Assembly: GCA_023413555.1 (NCBI GenBank)
Contig: JAEZPG010000074.1
Coordinates: 1-50,634 of the forward strand
Origin: Bacillota bacterium
GTDB taxonomy: Bacteria; Bacillota; Clostridia; Lachnospirales; Lachnospiraceae
DNA length: 50,634 nt
Direction of reading: 5' to 3'
The notes beneath the pieces are model-generated. The model searched no databases and was not told the origin of the DNA. It saw only the letters and a list, made by a program, of their open reading frames with translations. Shown here in pieces: positions 1 to 7,413 of this stretch; position 1 is the first letter of the stretch; each line of letters starts with the position of its first letter. A program made the position numbers and the translations under genes.

Positions 1-125
1 GTGACGTTGATATGGCGAAAGAAATGGTTAAGTACTCCAAGGATAGTATTCTTCAGCAGGCAGCACAGTCTATGCTTGCACAGGCTAATCAGTCTACTCA
101 GGGTGTTCTTAATTTATTAAGATAA
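1..125 (+). CDS. Flagellin, C-terminal fragment (gene runs off the left edge)
   Basis: The open frame that enters at base 3 encodes 40 residues before TAA at 123-125. The sequence (DVDMAKEMVKYSKDSILQQA, then AQSMLAQANQSTQGVLNLLR) is the classic flagellin D0 C-terminal helix: the SxxMLAQANQ motif and the hydrophobic LLR end pack inside the filament core. Flagellin is secreted by the flagellar type III apparatus and polymerises into the filament. The rest of the gene lies to the left, so the variable region cannot be seen. A hairpin terminator follows at once, so this is the last gene of its transcript. Confidence 0.93.
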   Translation, partial: DVDMAKEMVKYSKDSILQQAAQSMLAQANQSTQGVLNLLR

Positions 126-146
126 TATTAATGTGGTATCATACAA

Positions 147-186
147 AGAGAAGCTTAGGTTTTATGACCTAGGCTTTTCTTTTATT
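147..186 (+). terminator. Rho-independent terminator of the flagellin gene
   Basis: Arms AGCTTAGGT (about 152-160) and ACCTAGGCT (167-175) enclose a short loop and are followed by TTTCTTTTATT. Flanking AAGAGA/TTTTCT can extend the stem. Confidence 0.75.
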
Positions 187-399
187 AGATAGAAGCGTGT
201 CGGACGGGTTCATAGTAGAAGATTTCATAGGAGTTAAGACAAACCAAGACAAACAAATGAAATATGTGGAACAGAGTATATGGGACAGACGCATATGAAA
301 ACGAATAAGGCAGTGAATAAAAGCAGGTATCATAGAAAACAATAGGCGGAGAGTTTTGCAAGCAGAACTCGTTGTTCAAAATAAAGATATAGTCTCCCC
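187..399. other. Intergenic stretch without a convincing gene
   Basis: Between the flagellin terminator and the lspA promoter I find no gene. A 33-codon frame (197-298, GTG start) and a 21-codon frame after it have no ribosome-binding site and no recognisable product. They may be remnants of a decayed gene. Confidence 0.4.
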
Positions 400-428
400 T
401 TGTTGTGAAATGTACTTTATGATAAAAT
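400..428 (+). promoter_or_regulatory. Candidate sigma-A promoter of lspA homologue
   Basis: TTGTTG (400-405), a 17-base spacer, then TAAAAT (423-428). It lies 55 bases before the chosen start of the signal peptidase II homologue. It is a sequence match only. Confidence 0.45.
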
Positions 429-483
429 AAAATATATTAATAGAATAATGTAGTACATTAATGTGGTTAGACAGGAGGTTTTT

Positions 484-939
484 ATGGGGTTTATTATAAT
501 TATAGCTGGAATATGTATTGCAGAGCACTTTATTAAAAGGTATGTAGTGCAACATGTTAAGCCAGGTACACGTATTATGAATGATAACATCACCTTTCAT
601 CACTATCATAATAAAGGGGTAGCATTAAATGTATTACAGGATCATGTAAAGGTCGTTAAGATAGTTACAGGCACAATGATAGGTATTCTGTTGGTTATGC
701 TTGGATGGCTCATAGGTCAAAAAAAAGGTTTTCTTTGTAAGCTTGGCCTTAGCCTTATGATAGGTGGCGCTTTGAGTAATTTTGTTGATCGTATAAAAAA
801 TGGGGATGTATTTGATTACTTCAGTGTCAACCATGGTAAAAAATTAAAGAATGTGATATTTAATATTGCTGATGTAGCGGTTGTGTTAGGTGGAATTTTA
901 GTAGCTATCGGCGAGATCTTTTGCTCTAGGAATAAATGA
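484..939 (+). CDS. lspA: Signal peptidase II family protein (divergent LspA)
   Basis: A 151-residue polytopic membrane protein of the LspA family, the aspartyl protease that removes signal peptides from diacylated prolipoproteins. The family blocks are visible: NKGVAL at residues 43-48 (usually NxGAAF), GGALSNFVDR at 94-103, VFDYF at 109-113 and FNIAD at 126-130. By family knowledge Asp111 and Asp130 form the catalytic dyad, and both are present. Odd points: the conserved Asp of the first block (D-x-x-x-K) is Glu14 here, and the NxGAAF block is altered. It could be a second, specialised LspA rather than the main one. ATG at 484 is chosen because AGGAGG lies at 473-478; a GTG at 463 in the same frame has no such site. 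Confidence 0.8.
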   Translation: MGFIIIIAGICIAEHFIKRYVVQHVKPGTRIMNDNITFHHYHNKGVALNVLQDHVKVVKIVTGTMIGILLVMLGWLIGQKKGFLCKLGLSLMIGGALSNFVDRIKNGDVFDYFSVNHGKKLKNVIFNIADVAVVLGGILVAIGEIFCSRNK

Positions 940-945
940 CAATGG

Positions 946-978
946 TTGCTTGCGTAACTTAAATGGTTGCGCAAGCAA
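946..978. other. Hairpin between lspA homologue and DUF1846 gene
   Basis: Arms TTGCTTGCGTAAC (946-958) and GTTGCGCAAGCAA (966-978) pair over 13 bases with one wobble. No T-run follows, so it is either a weak terminator or an mRNA-end structure. Confidence 0.5.
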
Positions 979-1013
979 TAGCTTTGTAAAATTAAGACAG
1001 ATGAAAGAGGTTA

Positions 1014-2495
1014 ATGAGAATGATTGGAAAAGGGTTTGATAACAAAAAATATTTAAAGATGCAATCGGAACACATTAGAGAAAGAATTGCCCAGTTTGAC
1101 AATAAGCTATATCTAGAGTTTGGTGGAAAGTTATTTGATGACTACCATGCATCTCGTGTGTTACCTGGTTTTGAACCATCCAGTAAGCTGCAAATGCTTA
1201 TGCAGCTAAGGGATCAGGCTGAAATACTTTTTGTTATTAGTGCAGAGGATATTGAGAGAAATAAAATACGTGGTGATTTGGGCATTACATATGATATGGA
1301 TGTTTTGCGTCTTATAGAAGAATATAAAAATGCTGGTTTATATGTAGGAAGTGTAGTTATCTCCCAATATTCTGGACAGAATAGTGCCAATCATTTCAGA
1401 CAGAAGTTGGAGAAGAAAGGAATTGTTGTATACTACCATTACATCATCGAGGGTTATCCTAATAACGTCGACCTAATTGTAAGTGATGAGGGATATGGTA
1501 AAAATGATTATGTGAAAACTACTAGACCATTGGTAGTAGTTACTGCACCCGGTCCTGGAAGTGGTAAGATGGCAACTTGTCTATCCCAGCTTTACCATGA
1601 ACATAAACATGGAATAAATGCTGGTTATGCTAAATATGAAACCTTCCCAATTTGGAATTTACCTTTAAAGCATCCAGTCAATCTTGCATATGAGGCGGCT
1701 ACTGTGGATTTGAATGATGTCAATATGATTGATCCATATCATTTAGAAGCATATGGTGTCAGAACCGTTAATTATAATCGTGATGTTGAAATCTTCCCTG
1801 TTCTAAATGCCATGTTTAACCGTATATATGGAACCAGTCCATATAAATCTCCTACAGACATGGGGGTAAATATGGCTGGTAACTGTATTATAGATGATGA
1901 GGCTTGTTGTGAAGCTTCTAAACAGGAAATAATAAGACGTTACTTTGAAACCTTAGATAAGATTGCCTGCGATACGGCAAAACCTTCTGAGTTGGATAAG
2001 GTGAAGTTGTTAATGAATCAGTGCGGCGTTTCTTTAGAAGACCGATTGGTAGTAGGGGCAGCTATTAAAAGAGCACAGGAGACCGGTTGTGCTGCTGCAG
2101 CTATGGAACTACAAGATGGGACAATTATCACTGGTAAGAATTCTGATTTATTAGGGCCTTCAGCAGCCTTGATTTTAAATGCCATCAAAAAGCTAGCAGG
2201 AATAGAAAAAGAAGTACATGTGATTTCTCCACAAGCCATAGAACCTATTCAAAAATTAAAGGTAAACTATTTTGGCAATAAAAACCCAAGACTTCATATA
2301 GATGAAGCATTGATTGCCCTATCCATTAGTGCAACAACGGATGCCAATGCCAAGCTGGCATTAGAGCAGTTACCTAAACTTCGTGGAAGTCAGGTACATA
2401 CTACAGTTAGATTGGCTAAAGTAGATAGTGGTATGTTTAAGAAACTGGGGGCTCAGCTTACTATGGCAAGTTTAGCATTAAAGAAAACGATATAA
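1014..2495 (+). CDS. DUF1846 domain-containing protein
   Basis: A 493-residue soluble protein that fits the DUF1846 family over its whole length (family members are about 500 residues). Its biochemical function is not established. A glycine-rich P-loop-like segment, GPGSGKMAT, occurs at about residues 180-188 after a hydrophobic beta strand, which suggests nucleotide binding (inference). There are no signal peptide or membrane segments. ATG at 1020 (residue 3) has the better spacing from AAAGAGG at 1004-1010 and may be the true start. The gene appears monocistronic: it is preceded by a hairpin and ended by a strong bidirectional terminator. Confidence 0.9.
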   Translation: MRMIGKGFDNKKYLKMQSEHIRERIAQFDNKLYLEFGGKLFDDYHASRVLPGFEPSSKLQMLMQLRDQAEILFVISAEDIERNKIRGDLGITYDMDVLRLIEEYKNAGLYVGSVVISQYSGQNSANHFRQKLEKKGIVVYYHYIIEGYPNNVDLIVSDEGYGKNDYVKTTRPLVVVTAPGPGSGKMATCLSQLYHEHKHGINAGYAKYETFPIWNLPLKHPVNLAYEAATVDLNDVNMIDPYHLEAYGVRTVNYNRDVEIFPVLNAMFNRIYGTSPYKSPTDMGVNMAGNCIIDDEACCEASKQEIIRRYFETLDKIACDTAKPSELDKVKLLMNQCGVSLEDRLVVGAAIKRAQETGCAAAAMELQDGTIITGKNSDLLGPSAALILNAIKKLAGIEKEVHVISPQAIEPIQKLKVNYFGNKNPRLHIDEALIALSISATTDANAKLALEQLPKLRGSQVHTTVRLAKVDSGMFKKLGAQLTMASLALKKTI

Positions 2496-2505
2496 GTATA
2501 AGTAA

Positions 2506-2549
2506 AAAACTCCTGTATCAGAATGGTTGAGATACAGGAGTTTTTTTAT
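2506..2549. terminator. Bidirectional terminator between DUF1846 gene and tcdA
   Basis: Arms AAAACTCCTGTATC (2506-2519) and GATACAGGAGTTTT (2531-2544), with A-run before and T-run after. It serves both converging genes; its right edge touches the tcdA stop codon. Confidence 0.9.
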
Positions 2550-3260
2550 TTATTTAATCAAATCTCTAATGACTTCCCCTGCAATTATCAGCCCTGCTAC
2601 CGATGGAACAAAGGCAGTACTGCCAGGTGTTTGTCTTTTTCCAGAGGCTTTTATATCAAGGGCCAAAGGCTTTAAAGGTTCTTCCTTGGAATAGACGACC
2701 TTACATTTTTTGATTCCTCTGGCTTTTAGCTCACGTCTCATTACTTTAGCCAGTGGGCACACTGATGTCTTATAGATATCTGTGACCTCGAATCTGGTAG
2801 GATCTAATTTATTACCGGCTCCCATAGAGCTAATGATAGGAGTACCAGTCTTATCACATTGAATCACAAGCTCTATTTTGCCTGTAACTGTATCTATAGC
2901 ATCCACCACGTAATCATACTTAGAAAAATCAAATTCTCCCGCCGTTTCAGGGGTAAAGAAATGTTGATACGTATTTACAGTAGCGTCTGGATTAATGTCT
3001 AGAACTCGATCCTTCATAACGTCTACTTTATATTTTCCTACGGTGGAATGAGTGGCGATGATTTGACGATTCATATTGGAAAGACAAACCGTATCATTAT
3101 CGATGATATCAAGAGTACCTATTCCACTACGCGCCAAGGCTTCTATTACAAAGCCTCCTACACCGCCAACTCCAAATACAGCAATTCTTAAGGAAGATAA
3201 TTGATCAATTGCTTCCCACCCCAAGAGTAGGGCAGTACGTTCAAACTGACTATTCAACAT
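2550..3260 (-). CDS. tcdA: tRNA threonylcarbamoyladenosine dehydratase (TcdA/CsdL, ThiF family)
   Basis: A 236-residue E1-like enzyme of the ThiF/MoeB superfamily. TcdA uses ATP to convert t6A37 in ANN-decoding tRNAs into its cyclic form ct6A. Visible features: the GVGGVGGFVIEALARSGIG nucleotide-binding loop at about 30-48, the D-x-D-x-V block (IIDNDTVCLSNMNRQ), the Arg/Asn-containing MNRQ motif, and SSMGAGNKLDPTRF, typical of this subgroup rather than of MoeB or ThiF. It lacks the C-terminal rhodanese domain of MoeZ-type proteins. The gene lies 78 bases downstream of pyrG on the same strand; the gap holds two DnaA boxes. The ribosome-binding site is weak (GAGGTAA). Confidence 0.88.
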   Translation of the reverse strand: MLNSQFERTALLLGWEAIDQLSSLRIAVFGVGGVGGFVIEALARSGIGTLDIIDNDTVCLSNMNRQIIATHSTVGKYKVDVMKDRVLDINPDATVNTYQHFFTPETAGEFDFSKYDYVVDAIDTVTGKIELVIQCDKTGTPIISSMGAGNKLDPTRFEVTDIYKTSVCPLAKVMRRELKARGIKKCKVVYSKEEPLKPLALDIKASGKRQTPGSTAFVPSVAGLIIAGEVIRDLIK

Positions 3261-3274
3261 AGTTACCTCATTTC

Positions 3275-3314
3275 TGTGGATAATTACTCACAATCATGTA
3301 TCCTATGTGGATAA
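3275..3314 (-). promoter_or_regulatory. Pair of perfect DnaA boxes upstream of tcdA
   Basis: TTATCCACA occurs twice on the minus strand, at 3275-3283 and 3306-3314, in the same orientation with starts 31 bases apart (about three helical turns). A one-mismatch relative on the plus strand, TTACTCACA, lies between them at 3284-3292. The cluster sits 15-54 bases before the tcdA start. It could be a DnaA-controlled promoter or a DnaA-titration site. The sites are seen in the sequence; the role is inferred. Confidence 0.6.
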
Positions 3315-3338
3315 CATTACTGACTAATTATAACACAT

Positions 3339-4961
3339 CTATTGGTGTATATCAGTATTTTCCTGATATTTCAATGCAGCCCCTACAAAACCTTTAAACA
3401 GAGGATGAGGTCTATTTGGACGGGACTTGAATTCAGGGTGGGCCTGAGTAGCAATAAACCATGGATGGTTTTTAAGCTCAATCATTTCAACAATGCGGCC
3501 ATCTGGAGAGATACCGGATAAGGTCATACCTGCACTTTCCAGATCATCCCGATAGTAGTTATTTACCTCATAACGGTGTCTATGACGTTCTTCAATGAGA
3601 TTACTATTGTATACATCGTGGGAGTTTGTACCTTCCTTTAGTACACAAGGGTAGGAGCCGAGTCTTAGGGTCCCTCCAATATCTTCTATGCCATCTTGTT
3701 CAGGCATCAGGTGGATTACCGGATGTGTAGTGCTTGGATCTAATTCAGCACTATGTGCATCAGCTAAACCAGCTACATGTCGAGCATATTCTACAATTGC
3801 CATTTGCATACCAAGGCATAGGCCAAGAAATGGTACACTGTGTTCCCTAGCATACTCAATAGAGGTAATCATTCCTTCAATTCCTCGGTTTCCGAAGCCT
3901 CCAGGAACAATAACACCACTTACATCACCAAGTATTTCAGCTACATTTTCTTCAGTTACTGTTTCAGAATCCACCCATTTTATATCAATAGAGGATTTAT
4001 GAGCCACTGCACCATGCTTTAAAGACTCTACAACACTGATATAAGCATCATGAAGCTTAGTATACTTGCCTACTAAGGCTACGGTTACTTCATGTTCCGG
4101 GTTCTTTAGTGCATGAACCATATCCTGCCACTCCTGTAGGTTAGGAGATGGGCAGTCAATATTTAAACATTCACAAACAATGTCAGCCAAATGTTCCTTC
4201 TCCATAGCCAGGGGAGCTTCATATAAGGTTTCCACATCCATATTCTGAATTACGTGTTTACTAGGAACATTACAGAACAAAGCAATCTTTTCTTTAATGC
4301 CCTTCTCTAATGGTAGCTCCGTACGACAGACGATGACGTCCGGTTGGATTCCCATACCTTGTAGTTCCTTTACACTGGCTTGCGTAGGCTTGGTTTTCAT
4401 TTCACCAGAAGCCCTAAGGTATGGAATTAAGGTTACATGAATTAAAATGGCATTTTCACGTCCAATATCATGCTGAAATTGCCTGATGGATTCTAAGAAT
4501 GGCTGACTTTCAATATCCCCAACAGTGCCACCTACTTCGATAATGGCAATTTCCTGTTTGTTGCAGCCGTCATTACGATAGAAACGGCTTTTTATCTCAT
4601 TTGTGATATGAGGAATTACCTGAACAGTGCCTCCACCAAAATCACCTCGCCGTTCCTGGTTCAGTACAGACCAGTAGATTTTGCCGGTGGTTACATTGGA
4701 GCGTTTGGTTAATTTTTCATCGATAAATCGTTCGTAGTGTCCAAGATCCAAGTCGGTTTCTGCACCATCATTTGTTACAAATACCTCACCATGCTGGATA
4801 GGATTCATAGTACCCGGATCGATGTTGATATAGGGATCGAATTTTTGCATAGTTACCGTATACCCTCTGGACTTTAGTAATCTTCCCAGGGAGGCAGCTG
4901 TAATGCCCTTACCTAAACCTGAGACAACACCACCTGTTACGAATACGTATTTTACAGCCAT
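3339..4961 (-). CDS. pyrG: CTP synthase
   Basis: A 540-residue full-length CTP synthase, which aminates UTP to CTP with glutamine and ATP in the last step of pyrimidine nucleotide synthesis. The N-terminal synthetase domain starts with the P-loop GGVVSGLGKGITAASLGRLL (residues about 10-29). The C-terminal class I glutamine amidotransferase domain shows the oxyanion and nucleophile region (GGFGNRG, then GLCLGMQ with the catalytic Cys) and the HPEF end of the triad. Nothing is missing. GGAGG precedes the ATG. The gene is divergent from ftsH across a long intergenic region and followed by tcdA. I do not see the initial G-run plus attenuator of the CTP-sensing pyrG leader described in Bacillus. 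Confidence 0.98.
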   Translation of the reverse strand: MAVKYVFVTGGVVSGLGKGITAASLGRLLKSRGYTVTMQKFDPYINIDPGTMNPIQHGEVFVTNDGAETDLDLGHYERFIDEKLTKRSNVTTGKIYWSVLNQERRGDFGGGTVQVIPHITNEIKSRFYRNDGCNKQEIAIIEVGGTVGDIESQPFLESIRQFQHDIGRENAILIHVTLIPYLRASGEMKTKPTQASVKELQGMGIQPDVIVCRTELPLEKGIKEKIALFCNVPSKHVIQNMDVETLYEAPLAMEKEHLADIVCECLNIDCPSPNLQEWQDMVHALKNPEHEVTVALVGKYTKLHDAYISVVESLKHGAVAHKSSIDIKWVDSETVTEENVAEILGDVSGVIVPGGFGNRGIEGMITSIEYAREHSVPFLGLCLGMQMAIVEYARHVAGLADAHSAELDPSTTHPVIHLMPEQDGIEDIGGTLRLGSYPCVLKEGTNSHDVYNSNLIEERHRHRYEVNNYYRDDLESAGMTLSGISPDGRIVEMIELKNHPWFIATQAHPEFKSRPNRPHPLFKGFVGAALKYQENTDIHQ

Positions 4962-5017
4962 TTATATTCCTCCTTTATATATGTTGGTTTTACATGTTCA
5001 AAATTAATCAAAAATAT

Positions 5018-5023
5018 ATTATA
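5018..5023 (-). promoter_or_regulatory. Candidate -10 element for pyrG
   Basis: TATAAT on the minus strand about 57 bases before the pyrG ATG. A matching -35 (TAGATT at 17 bases) is poor, so only the -10 is persuasive. Confidence 0.35.
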
Positions 5024-5277
5024 ACGTGGTGTAGAAGGAAAATCTACATATTTCTCAGTAAAAGAAGATTTTTCTAATTATATGAAGCTGGATGTTTTTT
5101 TTGTTAATCATATTAAGTATAAGATTAAGGATATTAGGTGTGACATCGCTACCTTTAATTAGGGTGTTCACTATTTGGACAAAATATTAGTATATCCTAG
5201 AAGGGAATGAGAAAAATATAGATAGACAGTTTATAGTTATTTCATATTTTCTTATGGAATTTTAAGAGAATAGTCTA
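5024..5277. other. AT-rich divergent intergenic region, pyrG-ftsH
   Basis: Part of a 449-base space between divergent pyrG and ftsH. I see a weak AAAATCT...AGATTTTT inverted repeat near 5039-5074 and no gene, repeat family or recognisable riboswitch. Its length is unusual for such a compact region. Confidence 0.4.
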
Positions 5278-5306
5278 TTGATTTATAAATGAGCTTTCAT
5301 TATAAT
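5278..5306 (+). promoter_or_regulatory. Sigma-A promoter of ftsH
   Basis: TTGATT (5278-5283), exactly 17 bases, TATAAT (5301-5306). The predicted start near 5313 gives a leader of about 98 bases before ftsH. Confidence 0.65.
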
Positions 5307-5410
5307 GGGAATGACTGTATGTAAAAGAAATCTAACATTCTGAGTATATAAGAGTAATAGCAGGTAAACTGATATAGAGGATAGAAACACAAGATAGAGG
5401 AGGCGTTTGC

Positions 5411-7318
5411 ATGGATAATAACTACGACAAGAAGAAGCAAGATAATAGAAAAAATGATAATAGAAAACGAAATAATCGTACGAATATAATTATTGGTATT
5501 GTCATTACAGTTATTCTATTTTTAATGTATACCTATATGAATCAGATGATTCAGGAAAGCACTTATAAGGAGCAGAGCTATAAAGAGTTCATGGTAAAAT
5601 TAGAGGATAAGCAGCTTAAGACAGTAACGGTACTGTCTGATCGTGTGGAATATCAGCTGAAATCCCAGGCAGAGGATGATAAAAATGTATATTATGCAGC
5701 AAGAATCTATGATGAAAACTTATTAGAGCGATTAAAAAGTTCAGATGCCGATTATAAAAGTAAGATTACCAGTACAAGCTCGGGTATTGTAAGTGCAATT
5801 GTAAGTTATGTATTACCAATGGCATTGATTTGGGTGGCCTTCTGGTTTGTATTCCGTATGATTTCTCGTAATGGTGGCGGAATGATGGGTGTTGGTAAGA
5901 GTACTGCCAAGGTTTATGTAGAAAAAGAAACCGGAGTAACTTTTGCTAATGTAGCTGGTCAGGAGGAAGCGAAGGAATCTCTTTCCGAAATGGTTGATTT
6001 TCTTCATAATCCGGCCAAGTATACTAAGATTGGTGCTAAACTTCCAAAAGGAGCGTTGTTGGTAGGACCTCCTGGAACAGGAAAGACTTTGCTTGCTAAG
6101 GCAGTAGCTGGAGAAGCCAAGGTACCATTTTTCTCTCTGTCTGGTTCTGACTTCGTAGAGATGTTTGTTGGAGTAGGTGCTTCGAGAGTTAGGGATTTGT
6201 TTAAAGAAGCGCAAGCGAAGGCACCATGTATTATATTTATTGATGAAGTAGATGCTATTGGTAAGAGCCGCGACACTCGTTATGGCGGTGGTAATGATGA
6301 AAGAGAGCAGACCTTAAATCAGCTTCTTTCAGAGATGGATGGATTTGATTCCTCCAAAGGTCTTGTAATCTTAGCAGCTACAAATCGTCCGGAGGTATTG
6401 GATAAGGCACTTCTTCGTCCAGGTCGTTTTGATCGAAGGATTATTGTAGATAAACCTGACTTAAAAGGTCGTAAGGATGTTTTGAGAGTCCATGCTAAGG
6501 ATGTGTTAATGGATGATTCCGTAGATTTGGATGCAATTGCTTTGGCTACATCAGGAGCTGTAGGTTCCGATCTTGCCAATATGATAAATGAAGCAGCGAT
6601 AATGGCAGTTAAGGATGGACGAACTGCAGTATCTCAGGCTGACTTATTTGAGTCTGTTGAGGTTGTTATTGCAGGTAAAGAAAAGAAGGATCGTATTCTT
6701 GGAAAAGAAGAGAAGAAAATTGTAGCATACCATGAAGTTGGCCACGCTTTGGTTACAGCCTTGATTAAAGAATCTGAACCAGTTCAAAAGATTACCATTG
6801 TACCTAGAACTATGGGATCTCTTGGTTATGTGATGCAGGTACCAGAGGAAGAAAAGTATTTGATGACGAAGGAAGAAATGTTGACTCGTATTACCACCTT
6901 ATTTGGTGGCCGTGCAGCAGAGCAGATTATTTTTAACTCAATTACAACGGGTGCAAGCAATGATATCGAAAAGGCTACTGAATTAGCTAGAGCCATGGTA
7001 ACCCAATATGGTATGTCCGATGAATTTGGCCTAGTTTGCTTAGAATCTGTAGAAAATAAGTATTTAGACGGTCGAACAGTAATGAACTGTGCAGATTCAA
7101 CCGCAAGCCAGGTGGACCAGGTAGTCATGAGACTTTTGAAGGAATGCTATAAGAGAGCTGAGGAACTTCTAAGTAATAATAAAGAAGTCCTAGATAAGAT
7201 TGCAGAATTCCTGTATGAGAAAGAGACTATTACCGGTAAAGAGTTTATGGATATCTATCATAAGGTAACTGGCATAGAAGTGAAGAGTAAAGATACCCTT
7301 GAGCTAGATATTAAATAA
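5411..7318 (+). CDS. ftsH: ATP-dependent zinc metalloprotease FtsH
   Basis: A 635-residue membrane-bound AAA+ protease that degrades misfolded membrane proteins and regulatory proteins. A basic, Asn-rich N-terminus is followed by a first membrane segment (about 25-45), an extracytoplasmic domain, and a second segment (about 123-150). The AAA module shows Walker A GPPGTGKT (219-226), Walker B FIDEVDA and the second region of homology (LLRPGRFDR). The zinc site HEVGH lies at 441-445, with a typical FtsH peptidase domain after it. AGAGGAGG precedes the ATG. In Bacillus ftsH follows tilS and hpt; here it stands alone behind its own promoter. Confidence 0.98.
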   Translation: MDNNYDKKKQDNRKNDNRKRNNRTNIIIGIVITVILFLMYTYMNQMIQESTYKEQSYKEFMVKLEDKQLKTVTVLSDRVEYQLKSQAEDDKNVYYAARIYDENLLERLKSSDADYKSKITSTSSGIVSAIVSYVLPMALIWVAFWFVFRMISRNGGGMMGVGKSTAKVYVEKETGVTFANVAGQEEAKESLSEMVDFLHNPAKYTKIGAKLPKGALLVGPPGTGKTLLAKAVAGEAKVPFFSLSGSDFVEMFVGVGASRVRDLFKEAQAKAPCIIFIDEVDAIGKSRDTRYGGGNDEREQTLNQLLSEMDGFDSSKGLVILAATNRPEVLDKALLRPGRFDRRIIVDKPDLKGRKDVLRVHAKDVLMDDSVDLDAIALATSGAVGSDLANMINEAAIMAVKDGRTAVSQADLFESVEVVIAGKEKKDRILGKEEKKIVAYHEVGHALVTALIKESEPVQKITIVPRTMGSLGYVMQVPEEEKYLMTKEEMLTRITTLFGGRAAEQIIFNSITTGASNDIEKATELARAMVTQYGMSDEFGLVCLESVENKYLDGRTVMNCADSTASQVDQVVMRLLKECYKRAEELLSNNKEVLDKIAEFLYEKETITGKEFMDIYHKVTGIEVKSKDTLELDIK

Positions 7319-7350
7319 GATAGAAATAGATATTAAACAGAAATCAGGAG

Positions 7351-7387
7351 ATGACTAGTAGCAGACTTATGGAATGCTACTAGTCAT
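7351..7387 (+). terminator. Perfect 13-bp hairpin between ftsH and uvrC
   Basis: Arms ATGACTAGTAGCA (7351-7363) and TGCTACTAGTCAT (7375-7387), loop of 11, followed by GTTTTGAC. The short T-run makes it a partial terminator or an mRNA-processing structure between two genes that could share a transcript. Confidence 0.55.
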
Positions 7388-7413
7388 GTTTTGACATAAG
7401 GGAGATAAATGAT

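Noticed and set aside
197..298. 33-codon GTG frame on the plus strand
   Set aside because: No ribosome-binding site and no recognisable product; mentioned only as a possible remnant.
185..379. 64-codon frame on the minus strand after the flagellin gene
   Set aside because: Phe/Tyr/Ser-rich translation typical of AT-rich noncoding DNA and no ribosome-binding site.
3688..4002. 104-codon frame antisense to pyrG
   Set aside because: Shadow of the strongly conserved pyrG reading frame; no own signals.
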